Made by a program: the position numbers and the translations under genes
Notes under the pieces: model-generated
The model's input: the letters and a program-made list of their open reading frames with translations, nothing else
Database searches by the model: none
Told to the model about the DNA's origin: nothing
Source: Anabaena catenula FACHB-362
GTDB lineage: Bacteria > Cyanobacteriota > Cyanobacteriia > Cyanobacteriales > Nostocaceae
Assembly: GCF_014698735.1 (NCBI RefSeq)
Contig: NZ_JACJTQ010000019.1
Location: 54,783 to 118,782 of the forward strand
Reading direction: 5' to 3'
DNA: 64,000 bases
Shown here: one piece after another, positions 55,584-64,000 of the stretch
Layout: each line of letters starts with the position of its first letter
Numbering within the stretch: the stretch's first letter is position 1

Positions 55584-56419
55584 TGCTGAACTTAAAAAAT
55601 TCACGCCTGCAAACGTTATTAATTTATGGAATACTAGGTGCGATCGCAATTGTTACCCTTTTTCCTCTGCTATGGCTAATTAGCACAGCCTTAAAATCGC
55701 CCACAGAAAACATCTTACAATCACCGCCGCAATTATTACCCACTCAACCCACATTAGACAACTTCTCTCGTGTGTGGGAATCCTTACCGTTTGGGCAGTA
55801 CCTATATAACAGTACCTTGGTGGCTATACTGACTGTGGGATTAAATCTACTATTTTGTGCTTTAGCAGCTTATCCCTTAGCCAGATTATCATTTGTGGGA
55901 CGAGACGGAATTTTCATCGCTATCGTTTCGACGATTATGATTCCCTTTCAAATCGTGATGATTCCCCTCTATATTTTGACAGTGCAGTTAGGGTTGAGAA
56001 ATAGTTATTTAGGAATAATTTTTCCGAGTTTGGCATCTGCTTTCGGGATTTTTTTATTGCGACAAGCTTTTATGAGCGTACCTAAAGAACTAGAAGAAGC
56101 TGCCCGCTTAGATGGTAGTTCAGAATTAGGATTATGGTGGCATATAATGTTGCCAGCTATTCGCCCAGCACTAATAACCCTAGCTATTTTTGTATTTATT
56201 GGTGCTTGGAGTGACTTTTTGTGGCCTTTAATTGTCATCCAAGATGAGAGTTTATATACTTTACCCTTGGGAGTGGCTAAACTGGCGGGGACGTTTTCTC
56301 TAGATTGGCGATTAGTTGCTGCTGGGTCAATAATTTCTATTACCCCAGTATTGCTATTATTTTTATTTTTACAAAGGTTTATTGTCCCTACAGATACTGG
56401 TAGCGGTGTCAAGGGTTAA
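55583..56419 (+). CDS. Carbohydrate ABC transporter permease (MalG-type)
   Basis: A 278-residue inner-membrane protein with six hydrophobic segments. The EAA loop EELEEAARLDGSSELGLWWHIMLPAIRPAL near 185-212 is the contact with the ATPase. N-terminal PLLWLISTALKSPTE and QLLPTQPTLDNFSRVW are typical of MalG-type sugar permeases. No MalF, binding protein or ATPase is adjacent, so the rest of the importer is elsewhere. It lies 30 bp after the MTHFS gene; the usual Shine-Dalgarno sequence is replaced by the heptamer repeat. Confidence 0.92.
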   Translation: MLNLKNSRLQTLLIYGILGAIAIVTLFPLLWLISTALKSPTENILQSPPQLLPTQPTLDNFSRVWESLPFGQYLYNSTLVAILTVGLNLLFCALAAYPLARLSFVGRDGIFIAIVSTIMIPFQIVMIPLYILTVQLGLRNSYLGIIFPSLASAFGIFLLRQAFMSVPKELEEAARLDGSSELGLWWHIMLPAIRPALITLAIFVFIGAWSDFLWPLIVIQDESLYTLPLGVAKLAGTFSLDWRLVAAGSIISITPVLLLFLFLQRFIVPTDTGSGVKG

Positions 56420-56479
56420 TATCCTATTCTGCTCAACAGTTTGATTTTATTGTGCTGACTTACTTAACTGAGTCACTTT

Positions 56480-57187
56480 CTAATAAGCGCCACTTCTATT
56501 TAAAACTACCCAGATAGTTTTAAACATTAGCATCAAGTCATAAGTGATAGACCACTTACGTTGATAATCTAAATCCATACGGACAACAGTTTCAAAGTCC
56601 TTGATTTGGGAACGACCATGAGTCTGCCACTCTCCCGTAATGCCTGGTTTAACTCGCAATCTATCCCAGTGATGTGGTTCATAGTGAATGACTTCATCAG
56701 GAGTGGGTGGACGAGTGCCAACTATGCTCATATCTCCCATTAAGACATTCCAAAATTGAGGGAGTTCATCTAAGCTACTGCGTCGCAAAAACCTACCCAA
56801 AGGAGTAATGCGAGGATCATCAGTAGATTTAAATATATGACCTTGGGCTTGATTTTTGACTAGAGACTTGAGTTTATCTGCATTAACCACCATAGAACGG
56901 AACTTCCAGATCCGAAAGGTACGTCCGTTCAATCCACAGCGGATTTGGGAATATAATATGGGACCTGGATCATTAAATAAGGTGGCAATTGCTATGGGAA
57001 GTATGACCAAGGATGTAATTATTAAACCAACAATTGCTCCGACAATATCAATTAATCTTTTTGTAGTACTAGTAGTTGATGGATGGAGGGACTGTGATAA
57101 TACATCAATCACAGTCAGATGGTTGAGAACACTTAAATTAGCCACAGTATAACTTTTGGTTTTATTTCTAAGAGTAAACAGGGACAC
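56480..57187 (-). CDS. Polyprenyl-phosphate sugar-1-phosphate transferase, second copy
   Basis: A 235-residue membrane enzyme starting with GTG 57187. It has a membrane helix (about 46-68), then YSQIRCGLNGRTFRIWKFRSMVVNAD, DPRITPLGRFLRRSSLDELPQFWNVLMGDMSIVGTRPP, and KPGITGEWQTHGRSQIKDFETV. Members start exopolysaccharide repeat units on undecaprenyl phosphate. It is transcribed opposite to the 50208-56419 group. The C terminus NRSGAY resembles the NNGAY of the transferase at 51463. Confidence 0.93.
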   Translation of the reverse strand: MSLFTLRNKTKSYTVANLSVLNHLTVIDVLSQSLHPSTTSTTKRLIDIVGAIVGLIITSLVILPIAIATLFNDPGPILYSQIRCGLNGRTFRIWKFRSMVVNADKLKSLVKNQAQGHIFKSTDDPRITPLGRFLRRSSLDELPQFWNVLMGDMSIVGTRPPTPDEVIHYEPHHWDRLRVKPGITGEWQTHGRSQIKDFETVVRMDLDYQRKWSITYDLMLMFKTIWVVLNRSGAY

Positions 57188-57369
57188 AATTTATGGTTAT
57201 CTTTTGCATCTTTTGCAGGCGAAAGCACATTTCAATTTAATCCATGATCATCATAAGTAATTTTTCGTACCATAAAAAGTAAAACCATATAACTTTATAC
57301 AATCTTTTAATTAAGCCAAGGTATTTTAAAGTTTTGATGTTTTTTATATAGAAGTTATGGCGGGGATGG

Positions 57370-57537
57370 GGAGATTCATTTGTAGCTTTAATTAAGTGAA
57401 GTGATATTACAAGTTGCTCTGTGCCTGAGTTTTATAGCTGTAGCCAGGATAATTAGGACATTATTAATCCTTGAAACTTAGATATAATAAGGCTTTCCCT
57501 CCTGCCTCCTGCCCTCTGCCTCCTGCCTCCTGCTATA
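57370..57537. repeat. Long dispersed repeat, copy 2
   Basis: The first about 40 bp and the last 105 bp (57433-57537) match copy 1 at 47868-48211, the latter exactly. The centre (about 24 bp) is unlike that of copy 1. Confidence 0.85.
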
Positions 57538-57596
57538 TGCTCAGTGCATGACAATTAAGTGATCGGTAAATACTATAAAACCAACATTAAAAATAT

Positions 57597-57641
57597 ACGC
57601 CTACTTTTGAGTAGAAGATGTTTTTACTCAGAAGTAGGCGT
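57597..57641 (-). terminator. 17-bp stem hairpin after the Hsp70-related gene
   Basis: Left arm 57597-57613 and right arm 57625-57641 pair over 17 positions with one wobble on the plus strand (a mismatch on the minus strand), with an 11-nt loop. On the minus strand it is 86 bases after the 57727 stop and is followed by ATATTTTT, as a terminator would be. Confidence 0.6.
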
Positions 57642-57726
57642 TATTAATACGGTGCAGTTAATGTTTCTTTCAATCTCGTGGTACATCCTTTTACATATGT
57701 CTTTTGGAGGATGTTTTTTTGGAGAA

Positions 57727-60700
57727 TTAATGTTGAGGATTTACGGTGAAGGAAAAGTTAACTGTATATGGTTCTTCTAGTGATTGCAAACTACTGGCTT
57801 TGATAGCATCGAGATAGCGACGCAGAGACAAAAGTTGTTGAGAATTCGGTCGATAAGTAAGATTTCCTTGTTTTTCAAAAAGTGGTGCAGCTGCGATCGC
57901 TTGATAATCTAGATTTTCCTGGGAGCCTTTGGTCAACCAAATAGAATCTAAAGGCATTTCCCTAGCATCTGAGTGAGGTAGCCTTTCCGACAGAATAGAA
58001 GGTATCAAACCTGGAGGTAATTCACCTTCTAAGAAAGCCAGTAGTCGCTGTTGACAAGTGCGGGTATTGATGCCACGACTTTCAAATAATTGGAGAACTT
58101 CACCAAAAGATAGGGAACGTATAGTTGATGTCTCCGGCACGCTACCGTGAACACCAGGGGAGATATCAGGTAAAAGCTTCAGCAATTCAGTAAACAGGAA
58201 ATAATCAGTGTACTGTTGCCTAGGTATTTCTAAAACCTGGTGATACAGAGGCAACATAGCCAGACCATAGGCAACCCGACTACTATTAGGAGCGCCGTTT
58301 TCACCCAGATATAAATCCTGAATAATCTTGGCGTTAGGGAGTTTTTGTCTTAACCAACGGTTGACTGTACCCACAGAAGCAACTCCACCGGAGAGAATCG
58401 CTTGATTAACAGCTTCTGTAGGGATACCACGAGCTACTAATAACTTATTAAGTTCGCGGTTGAGACGACGTACATAAGGCACAAATACTTGGCTCTCCAA
58501 GTCTCGTCGCTGCAATACCCACAACCCGTCAGCTAATTCTAGGGTAAAAGATTCTTGGTGTTGCAAAATCAGTTTCAGGGCGGTAGCAGCTTCTAACAGT
58601 CCTTGTCCTAACAGAGAACTTTCTAACCGCTGCTGGAAGCGAATGCGGGCAGCAATATCCGGTTCCCCAACTCGTGGTAGTTCTAATGCTTCCAACCCCA
58701 AACTAGACAAGTGCATCTGATCTAAACCAGGAATAGAGGGTTGCCAATGCCTTTGAGTAGAATTACTGCTAGCTGTGTTGCTATTAGCTTGGGCTTGCTG
58801 ACGGGGTTGACGAGATTTTGGTGGTAGCAGTAACTGACAGATAATATCCTGCTCAATGCCCTTACCAGCATAGGCAAAACTGTGGAGCATGAAATCTCTG
58901 TATGTTAATTGACTTAAATCACTTGGTAAATCAACCAGTGCCATTTCTGTAGAGGTTGCGCCAATATTCAGTGCTAAGGTGTTACCCTGCATAGGATATT
59001 CGCTAGTTTTTAAAGGACGCAAACCCTGATTTTCACTCAATTGGACTGGTTGAGAATCAGCGCTATCAAGTTCTGGTAGCAAACTAGCGATCGCTTCCTC
59101 AACAAAAAATACTTGTTGGGCATGGGAGACTAGTTTACTAGTGAGGATAGCTTCCCGCACATTGAAGCGATATTGTTCTAACCAATTAGAGGGACAAGTA
59201 CAAACAACACCGGCTAGGTTATTGATGATGTGAGAGAAAGTTTGTGTATCTATCCCCACAGCATGAGCAATGAGAGCGGGAGTAGTACTGCTTTGATCAG
59301 ATTTGAGAGTTAATAGTAGTTTAGAGAGCGATCGCACCACCCAAATCAATGGTCCGGCTGAAAATTCATTTAACTGCAACACAGGTTCCCATTTTTGCTG
59401 GGTATTCTTGTAGGGGATAGCTACGTGTAAATAGGGCTTTAAATGCGTTGAATAAAGATGGTGCTTTGGTTCTTCTGGTGATCCATGTAGCGGAGAATTT
59501 TGAGTCAGATTGTCAGAGACTTTATCCTTAGCGACAGCTGCTGGTGTAGTCTGCTCAATAGTTTCTGCGTGAGGTATGGAAGCCGTAGGTAGATAAACTT
59601 CTGCGGGTAAGCGAAATGATTGCTCAAAAGCAGTTTCGCCTAGTTGGGTTTGTGCTGACCAATAAACAGGATAAACAATCGATCTGGAACGATTCAATAG
59701 CGCCGCTGAAATCCCCGTTGTACCCAAATCAATTCCTAAATACCAAATTGAATCCAGACTTGTAACTGTTGCTTCAGAAGTAGCAATCAAATTGTTACTG
59801 GTAGGCAAAGAAGCGTCCTGGAAAAAAATTGTGGCTTCCTTTTTTTTTTCAGTTGTCTGATTCAAATCTACCCCAATGTCCAATTGAGGAACATCCAAAT
59901 CAGCAACAGCACCCGTTGGTATATTTTCTAATGGTTGGCTCCTAGAAGTTTCAGTTATCGTCTCAACTGTGTCTAGGGAATTCTGAAAACTTTCCGAGTT
60001 ATTAAGAGATTCTGAGCCAGAATTTAACTGCCAATCAAAGTTAGCCAAATCTCGATTCAATTGCTGCAACTGCTCTTCGTCTAGAACAATGTCCGGTACA
60101 ATTTGTGCCTCGTTATTTTCTAGAGACAGTAAATTTTCCTGTGGTGAAGCAGCAATGTAAGTAGATACAAGTAAATCCTGCGCTTCTGTTTGCACCTCTC
60201 TTGGTGAGGACACTATGAGAGTTTCTGCCGCTGCGATTTCTAAATTATCATCAAAGGATAATATTTCTAAAAGTTGTTGGTCACTGCTGGCATCAACCAA
60301 TAAATCCGTGAGAACTGTAATTGTATCAGTAGGATCTGGCAGAGAGTCGAGTAGTGTGGGGGCAGTATCTTCTATAGTAACTTCTACTTCTGGCTGTGTA
60401 TCCTCTGTTAACAACAAGCCTTCCCATAAATCAGATGATGGCTCTGTAGACTCTATCAGAGCATTGGAGCTTTCCGTGACGGGATTTTGGCTCTGCTCTA
60501 AAATATTTGCCTCTTGTTGCTCAACCCCATGATCTGGGAACACCAGCAAATCATCTTCTTCTTGCTCTGAAATAGTTGGAGATGGGGTTATTTCTGTAAC
60601 CGATAATTCAGGTGTGATCATCGGTAGAGCAATCGACTCTTTGGAGACAGTAGAATTTTCACTACCAAACAAACTTGCATAAAGTTGGTCTACTGCATTA

Positions 60701-62094
60701 GGAGTCTGTGATTGTAATTGCTCTGGTGTGGGAAGAGCGACAGAATCATGAGAGAAAGAATCATCTGTCGCAATTTCTGCCAGTATTGCCTCTAAATTCT
60801 CCTCAACACCCTCTGACTGTAATTCCTCTGAGGTGGGAAGAGCGGCAGAATCATCTGTGGTAATTTCTAGCAGTGCTGCCTCTAGAGCCTCCTCAACACC
60901 CTCTGACTGTAATTCCTCTGAGGTGGGAAGAGCGGCAGAATCATCTGTGGTAATTTCTAGCAGTGCCGCCTCTAGAGTCTCTTCAACACCCTCTGACTGT
61001 AATTCCTCTGAGGTGGTAACAGCAAGGTTTGAAGCGAGAAACTCATCGCTGACAAGATATGACAGTACTGCATCCACATTTTCCACAGTCACAGCATCTT
61101 CTATTGCAGAAGCAGGATGAAGTGAAGAGTCATCTTCTAGCTGGATTAATGGCAAAGGTGGACTTATCACTTCAGAACTAGTCGAAACTGGTTGTACCTC
61201 TAATTCAGTATTTACCCCAGAAAATAGAGGCTGGGTATCTAGGGATTGCTGTTGTAAATACTGAGTCAAATTATTGAGAAAGTTGACCATCAACTGTTCA
61301 CCTTGCATCCCTTGGCTGTGCATTCTCGCCAATGCTTGGGATAGGGACTGATGATAGGTGTTGATGTTACGCTCTAGTGAGCCAAAGACAACGTTGACAG
61401 TCCCATCTAGTGACAACAAGCGTTGATCCAATTCTCTCGCCAGACTAGCTAACCTGTCTATCCCCTCTGCTGATTCTAAACCCGATGGCATTGCAGAGTT
61501 TACTAATTCTAGATTCTGGTTCTGGTCGTCTGTGACAGAACTGGGAGGATTTGAAATGGTTTGTTTCAAATGTGGTGTTAGACTGGGTATTAAGCGGCTT
61601 ATTAGTACTTGTAAAAATTCTGCAATTATCTGCTCTTGATTTGCTAACTGCTGCGTTAAGGAGTAATTTTGTAGTCGCTTTTGTTCTAGCTGCCTAATTT
61701 CCTGCACAAGAGTCGCTCTGTCTTGCAACAGTCCTGACAATTCTGCTTGTAAGGGTTCAAACAAAACCAAAAGTTCATCTTTTAATTGTCCAGCGACAAC
61801 ATTGCTCGGTTCCTGTTGGGTTTGATAAGAATGTGATGCTGGTTGATTATTCTCCTGCTCCACAAATCGCGCCAACAAAGATGATAGTGGTTGTGCAGTA
61901 GACTGCTTGGGAGTGCTGTCTTCAGATACCTCCGTTTCGGTGAGTTTCACAAGAAAATCACGAACTCGGTGTAAAACTTCTCTGTCTTCAGGTCCTTGAC
62001 CAGACAGTAGCTTCGACAAACGGTTGCCACTGTGGGCAAGTAAGTTGTCAATGTCTGCGATCAGTTTGTGAATTTCATCTGCACGGGAAGTCAC
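57727..62094 (-). CDS. Large Hsp70-related protein with coiled-coil and acidic repeat region
   Basis: A 1455-residue protein. Residues about 1-310 are helical and coiled-coil-like (QGPEDREVLHRVRDFLVKL, LQDRATLVQEIRQLEQKRL). Residues about 310-770 are acidic, low-complexity, rich in Ser, Glu and Leu, with a 30-residue unit repeated about three times (near 359-437). From about 780 to the end is an Hsp70/actin-type ATPase: phosphate 1 motif LGIDLGTTGISAALL near 783, LALNIGATSTEMALVDLP, and AILSGGVASVGTVNRWL. A substrate-binding domain of DnaK type is not clear. Such proteins occur in cyanobacteria; function unknown. The gene is divergent from the Crp-family gene. Confidence 0.82.
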   Translation of the reverse strand: MTSRADEIHKLIADIDNLLAHSGNRLSKLLSGQGPEDREVLHRVRDFLVKLTETEVSEDSTPKQSTAQPLSSLLARFVEQENNQPASHSYQTQQEPSNVVAGQLKDELLVLFEPLQAELSGLLQDRATLVQEIRQLEQKRLQNYSLTQQLANQEQIIAEFLQVLISRLIPSLTPHLKQTISNPPSSVTDDQNQNLELVNSAMPSGLESAEGIDRLASLARELDQRLLSLDGTVNVVFGSLERNINTYHQSLSQALARMHSQGMQGEQLMVNFLNNLTQYLQQQSLDTQPLFSGVNTELEVQPVSTSSEVISPPLPLIQLEDDSSLHPASAIEDAVTVENVDAVLSYLVSDEFLASNLAVTTSEELQSEGVEETLEAALLEITTDDSAALPTSEELQSEGVEEALEAALLEITTDDSAALPTSEELQSEGVEENLEAILAEIATDDSFSHDSVALPTPEQLQSQTPNAVDQLYASLFGSENSTVSKESIALPMITPELSVTEITPSPTISEQEEDDLLVFPDHGVEQQEANILEQSQNPVTESSNALIESTEPSSDLWEGLLLTEDTQPEVEVTIEDTAPTLLDSLPDPTDTITVLTDLLVDASSDQQLLEILSFDDNLEIAAAETLIVSSPREVQTEAQDLLVSTYIAASPQENLLSLENNEAQIVPDIVLDEEQLQQLNRDLANFDWQLNSGSESLNNSESFQNSLDTVETITETSRSQPLENIPTGAVADLDVPQLDIGVDLNQTTEKKKEATIFFQDASLPTSNNLIATSEATVTSLDSIWYLGIDLGTTGISAALLNRSRSIVYPVYWSAQTQLGETAFEQSFRLPAEVYLPTASIPHAETIEQTTPAAVAKDKVSDNLTQNSPLHGSPEEPKHHLYSTHLKPYLHVAIPYKNTQQKWEPVLQLNEFSAGPLIWVVRSLSKLLLTLKSDQSSTTPALIAHAVGIDTQTFSHIINNLAGVVCTCPSNWLEQYRFNVREAILTSKLVSHAQQVFFVEEAIASLLPELDSADSQPVQLSENQGLRPLKTSEYPMQGNTLALNIGATSTEMALVDLPSDLSQLTYRDFMLHSFAYAGKGIEQDIICQLLLPPKSRQPRQQAQANSNTASSNSTQRHWQPSIPGLDQMHLSSLGLEALELPRVGEPDIAARIRFQQRLESSLLGQGLLEAATALKLILQHQESFTLELADGLWVLQRRDLESQVFVPYVRRLNRELNKLLVARGIPTEAVNQAILSGGVASVGTVNRWLRQKLPNAKIIQDLYLGENGAPNSSRVAYGLAMLPLYHQVLEIPRQQYTDYFLFTELLKLLPDISPGVHGSVPETSTIRSLSFGEVLQLFESRGINTRTCQQRLLAFLEGELPPGLIPSILSERLPHSDAREMPLDSIWLTKGSQENLDYQAIAAAPLFEKQGNLTYRPNSQQLLSLRRYLDAIKASSLQSLEEPYTVNFSFTVNPQH
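60781..61018. repeat. 90-bp tandem repeat inside the Hsp70-related gene
   Basis: CTCTGACTGT recurs at 60811, 60901 and 60991, giving an exact 90-bp period; the second and third units are nearly identical, and a diverged unit precedes them near 60720. The unit encodes 30 acidic residues. Length variation is likely. Confidence 0.88.
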
Positions 62095-62453
62095 GTTAAA
62101 TTACCTTATGTAGAAATGTACTTTGATTTTTATGGGATTCACAATTACCGAAGTTCTCAGTGGCAAAAGTTATTGCTCTGACTTCTGACGGCAATTATGT
62201 GATGAATTACTGGGAGATGCAACTGCATCGTGAGGATTAATAGTTATTTGTGTCATGCTGCACTAGAGGTAAGTAATCACCGATCACTGAAATTTATGGA
62301 TAAGATGAAGATTGGTGAGAAAAAACTAGATTGTTGTTTTCTTGTGTAACATAGTTTAGTTTCCTCTTTAAAAGCGGCTGTTATTTGATAGCTTATTTTT
62401 TAAACAGCGATCTTGCTTGTTGTATTGATAGCAGCTTTAATAAATATGTTCTA
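62095..62453. promoter_or_regulatory. 359-bp divergent promoter region
   Basis: Between the Hsp70-related gene (minus) and the Crp-family gene (plus). AT-rich, no repeat. Promoters for both, and perhaps an autoregulatory site of the Crp-type protein, are expected; I see no convincing TGTGA-N6-TCACA site. Confidence 0.45.
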
Positions 62454-63152
62454 ATGGAAGATCGATATAGCTTGCAGATAACCGCTCATACGTGGATAAC
62501 CTCAGCACCTTTTTTTCAAGGGTTGCCTGAATCTATTGTAGAAAAAGCCCTCACCCATCTTGTTACTCGTACTCACCCAGCCAATCAAGTAATCCTGCTA
62601 GAAAATGACTGGGGCGGTTCTGTGTATTTTGTCGTCGATGGATGGGTAAAAATCCGCACATACAATTTAGAAGGGAAAGAAGTAACACTAAATATTATTG
62701 GCCAAGGAGAATTATTTGGGGAAATGGCGGCACTAGATGAAGTTCCGCGTTCTACTGATGTAATTACTCTAACTCCAACGATGATTGGCAGTATGCCTGC
62801 TCAAGATTTTGTCAAGTTACTGAACACAGAACCTTTGGCAGGGCTTAGATTGGCGCAACTGATGGCACGACGGTTACGGCAAGTAAATCGGCGATTACGT
62901 TTGCGGGAATCGGATAGTCAATCGCGGGTGGCAGATACTTTGCTATTTTTGGCAGAAGGACAGGGGAAAAGAGGGCAGACAGGCACAGAAATTCCTAATT
63001 TACCTCACCGTGAATTAAGTAGTTTGAGCGGACTGGCACGGGAAACAGTAACACGTGTACTGACAAGGCTGGAAAAAAAAGGCTTGATTGTAAGGAATCA
63101 AGATGTTATGTGTATTCCCGATTTGTCAGCTTTAGAAAAAATGATAATTTAA
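62454..63152 (+). CDS. Crp/Fnr-family transcription regulator, SyCRP1-like
   Basis: A 232-residue regulator from ATG 62454; a TTG at 62385 would add 23 residues with no family match. The cyclic-nucleotide domain is about 15-140, with the phosphate cassette ELFGEMAALDEVPRSTDVITL near 92-112, which keeps the Glu and Arg-Ser residues used to bind cAMP. The effector helix LRQVNRRLRLRESDSQSRVADTL follows, then the winged helix with SSLSGLARETVTRVLTRLEKKGLI. It resembles SyCRP1, the cAMP receptor of Synechocystis, from memory. It is 13 bp upstream of the DUF2232 gene. Confidence 0.85.
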   Translation: MEDRYSLQITAHTWITSAPFFQGLPESIVEKALTHLVTRTHPANQVILLENDWGGSVYFVVDGWVKIRTYNLEGKEVTLNIIGQGELFGEMAALDEVPRSTDVITLTPTMIGSMPAQDFVKLLNTEPLAGLRLAQLMARRLRQVNRRLRLRESDSQSRVADTLLFLAEGQGKRGQTGTEIPNLPHRELSSLSGLARETVTRVLTRLEKKGLIVRNQDVMCIPDLSALEKMII

Positions 63153-63165
63153 CACCTTATTCAGT

Positions 63166-63900
63166 ATGAGTATTTTAGATTCTGTACCCGATGAACCTGA
63201 TGAAAATACATCACCGGAATCTTCACTTCCTAGTCATCGGTTAGATCAACAAGAGCCGTTAACCCAACCCTTACTCAAGGTTGATGCTCCCTTGAGGATG
63301 GTGGAAACTGCGTTTTTCGCCAGTACTGCTAGTTTGATATGGTTTATTAATGTTTATTTTCCCTTGGGCCCTGTTTTGCGGATCTTTTTTCCAGTACCGA
63401 TCGCTCTAGTTTACCTGCGCTGGGGTAAACGTGCAGCTTGGATGGCTGCTCTCACCTCTGGCTTACTGTTAGCGGTGCTAATGGGGCCTGTTCGCAGTAT
63501 TTTGTTTGTAATGCCCTTTGGATTGATGGGGGTGCTGTTGGGGGCAACGTGGCATCGTCGTGTACCTTGGATTGTTTCTATCACTTTAGGTATGCTTTTA
63601 AGCGTTGTAGGGGTATTTTTTCGGTTGTGGTTGCTGTCAGTGTTATCAGGTGAAGATTTGTGGGTTTATGTGATTACCCAAATGACAGAAATTATTGAGT
63701 GGATATTCCTGAAGTTGGAAATATTGGCGACTCCGAGTGTGTTTGTCATTCAAGTAGGGGCAGTAGTATTGATTGCTTTCAACAACCTGATTTACCTATT
63801 TGTGGTACATCTGGCCTCATGGTTGTTGTTAGATCGTTTGGGAAATCCGATTCCCCGTCCGCCACGCTGGGTGCAAGTGCTAATGGATTATGAGGGTTAA
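63166..63900 (+). CDS. DUF2232 family membrane protein
   Basis: A 244-residue protein with an acidic, disordered N terminus (about 1-40) and about six hydrophobic segments (about 47-230), including VYLRWGKRAAWMAALTSG and FGLMGVLLGATWHR. Layout and size match DUF2232/YybS-type proteins, possibly related to S-component-like transporters. Function unknown. It follows the Crp-type regulator by 13 bp and is probably co-transcribed. Confidence 0.8.
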   Translation: MSILDSVPDEPDENTSPESSLPSHRLDQQEPLTQPLLKVDAPLRMVETAFFASTASLIWFINVYFPLGPVLRIFFPVPIALVYLRWGKRAAWMAALTSGLLLAVLMGPVRSILFVMPFGLMGVLLGATWHRRVPWIVSITLGMLLSVVGVFFRLWLLSVLSGEDLWVYVITQMTEIIEWIFLKLEILATPSVFVIQVGAVVLIAFNNLIYLFVVHLASWLLLDRLGNPIPRPPRWVQVLMDYEG

Positions 63901-64000
63901 TTAACAGTAGCTAAAAAACTAACAATTACTACCAATTACTCACTTATGCTTCCATGCTAAGTCATCTGCTATGAGTGACTATCTTGGGATTTGGCTGTAA
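63901..64000. other. Terminal 100 bp, no gene seen
   Basis: The window ends in the spacer after the DUF2232 gene. ATG codons at 63946, 63954 and 63971 open only very short frames, so the next gene, if on this strand, begins beyond the window. Confidence 0.4.

Larger units (their letters stand above)
57188..57726. other. 539-bp intergenic region with repeat and hairpin
   Basis: Between two minus-strand genes. It contains copy 2 of the long dispersed repeat (57370-57537) and a strong hairpin (57597-57641). I see no gene; the short plus-strand frame at 57559 has no recognisable features. Confidence 0.55.

Noticed and set aside
57559..57780. 73-residue plus-strand ORF before the Hsp70-related gene
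   Set aside because: It crosses the hairpin at 57597-57641 and overlaps the end of the minus-strand gene; no ribosome-binding site or recognisable domain.
60215..61120. Serine-rich plus-strand ORFs at 60215 and 60833
   Set aside because: Antisense shadows of the acidic repeat region of the Hsp70-related gene.

Overview
The window is a chromosomal segment of a cyanobacterium, most likely a filamentous, heterocyst-type (Nostocales) genome. Evidence for this: the light-independent protochlorophyllide reductase gene chlB, a Ycf37-type photosystem I assembly protein, many GCGATCGC (HIP1) octamers, several tandem heptamer repeats of the kind known from heterocystous cyanobacteria, a CyRepA1-type replication protein, and many short palindromic repeats between genes. 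No heterocyst-specific gene was seen, so the order-level assignment is inference.

Layout. 1-6431: end of rplT, an amino-acid-type periplasmic binding protein, Ycf37-like TPR protein, copper amine oxidase, a Uma2 protein and chlB. 6585-8703: accessory island with a BECR-like toxin gene and its probable immunity gene, now separated by a MITE with a clear target duplication, a remnant of a second immunity gene, and a YefM/YoeB module whose toxin has an in-frame stop. 8704-13640: a CyRepA1 plasmid-type replication protein and a large TPR protein. 13751-20887: housekeeping and envelope genes (M50 protease, FHA protein, 6-phosphogluconolactonase, MlaE-type permease, RNase PH, adenylate kinase, a CobO-like protein lacking a P-loop). 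20909-28463: a type I restriction-modification operon on the minus strand in the order hsdM, MazEF-like pair, broken ParD-like antitoxin, hsdM 3' remnant, hsdS, repeat-rich gap, hsdR. 28721-28964: tRNA-Thr and tRNA-Tyr. 29076-38530: ABC exporter, PhoH, the ffh-rpsP-khpA cluster and an aminopeptidase P. 38531-41127: repeat-rich accessory stretch with a DUF4347 remnant, a BON protein and an IVP-type four-helix-bundle gene bounded by inverted heptamer repeats. 41199-50023: hydrolase, infC, an MFS-HEAT fusion, pgsA and an SDR protein. 50208-57187: exopolysaccharide genes (GT4 glycosyltransferase, two polyprenyl-phosphate sugar transferases, gmd and fcl for GDP-L-fucose), with MTHFS and a sugar ABC permease. 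57727-63900: a 1455-residue Hsp70-related protein, divergent from a Crp-family regulator and a DUF2232 membrane protein.

The most notable unexplained structure is a family of five dispersed copies of a two-hairpin repeat with fixed geometry (18-nt palindrome, 12-nt linker, 18-nt palindrome) in which the stems differ between copies but stay self-complementary. Other points of interest are the MITE splitting the toxin/immunity pair, the toxin-antitoxin block with a duplicated hsdM tail inside the hsd operon, and the two nonsense-disrupted toxin-antitoxin genes.
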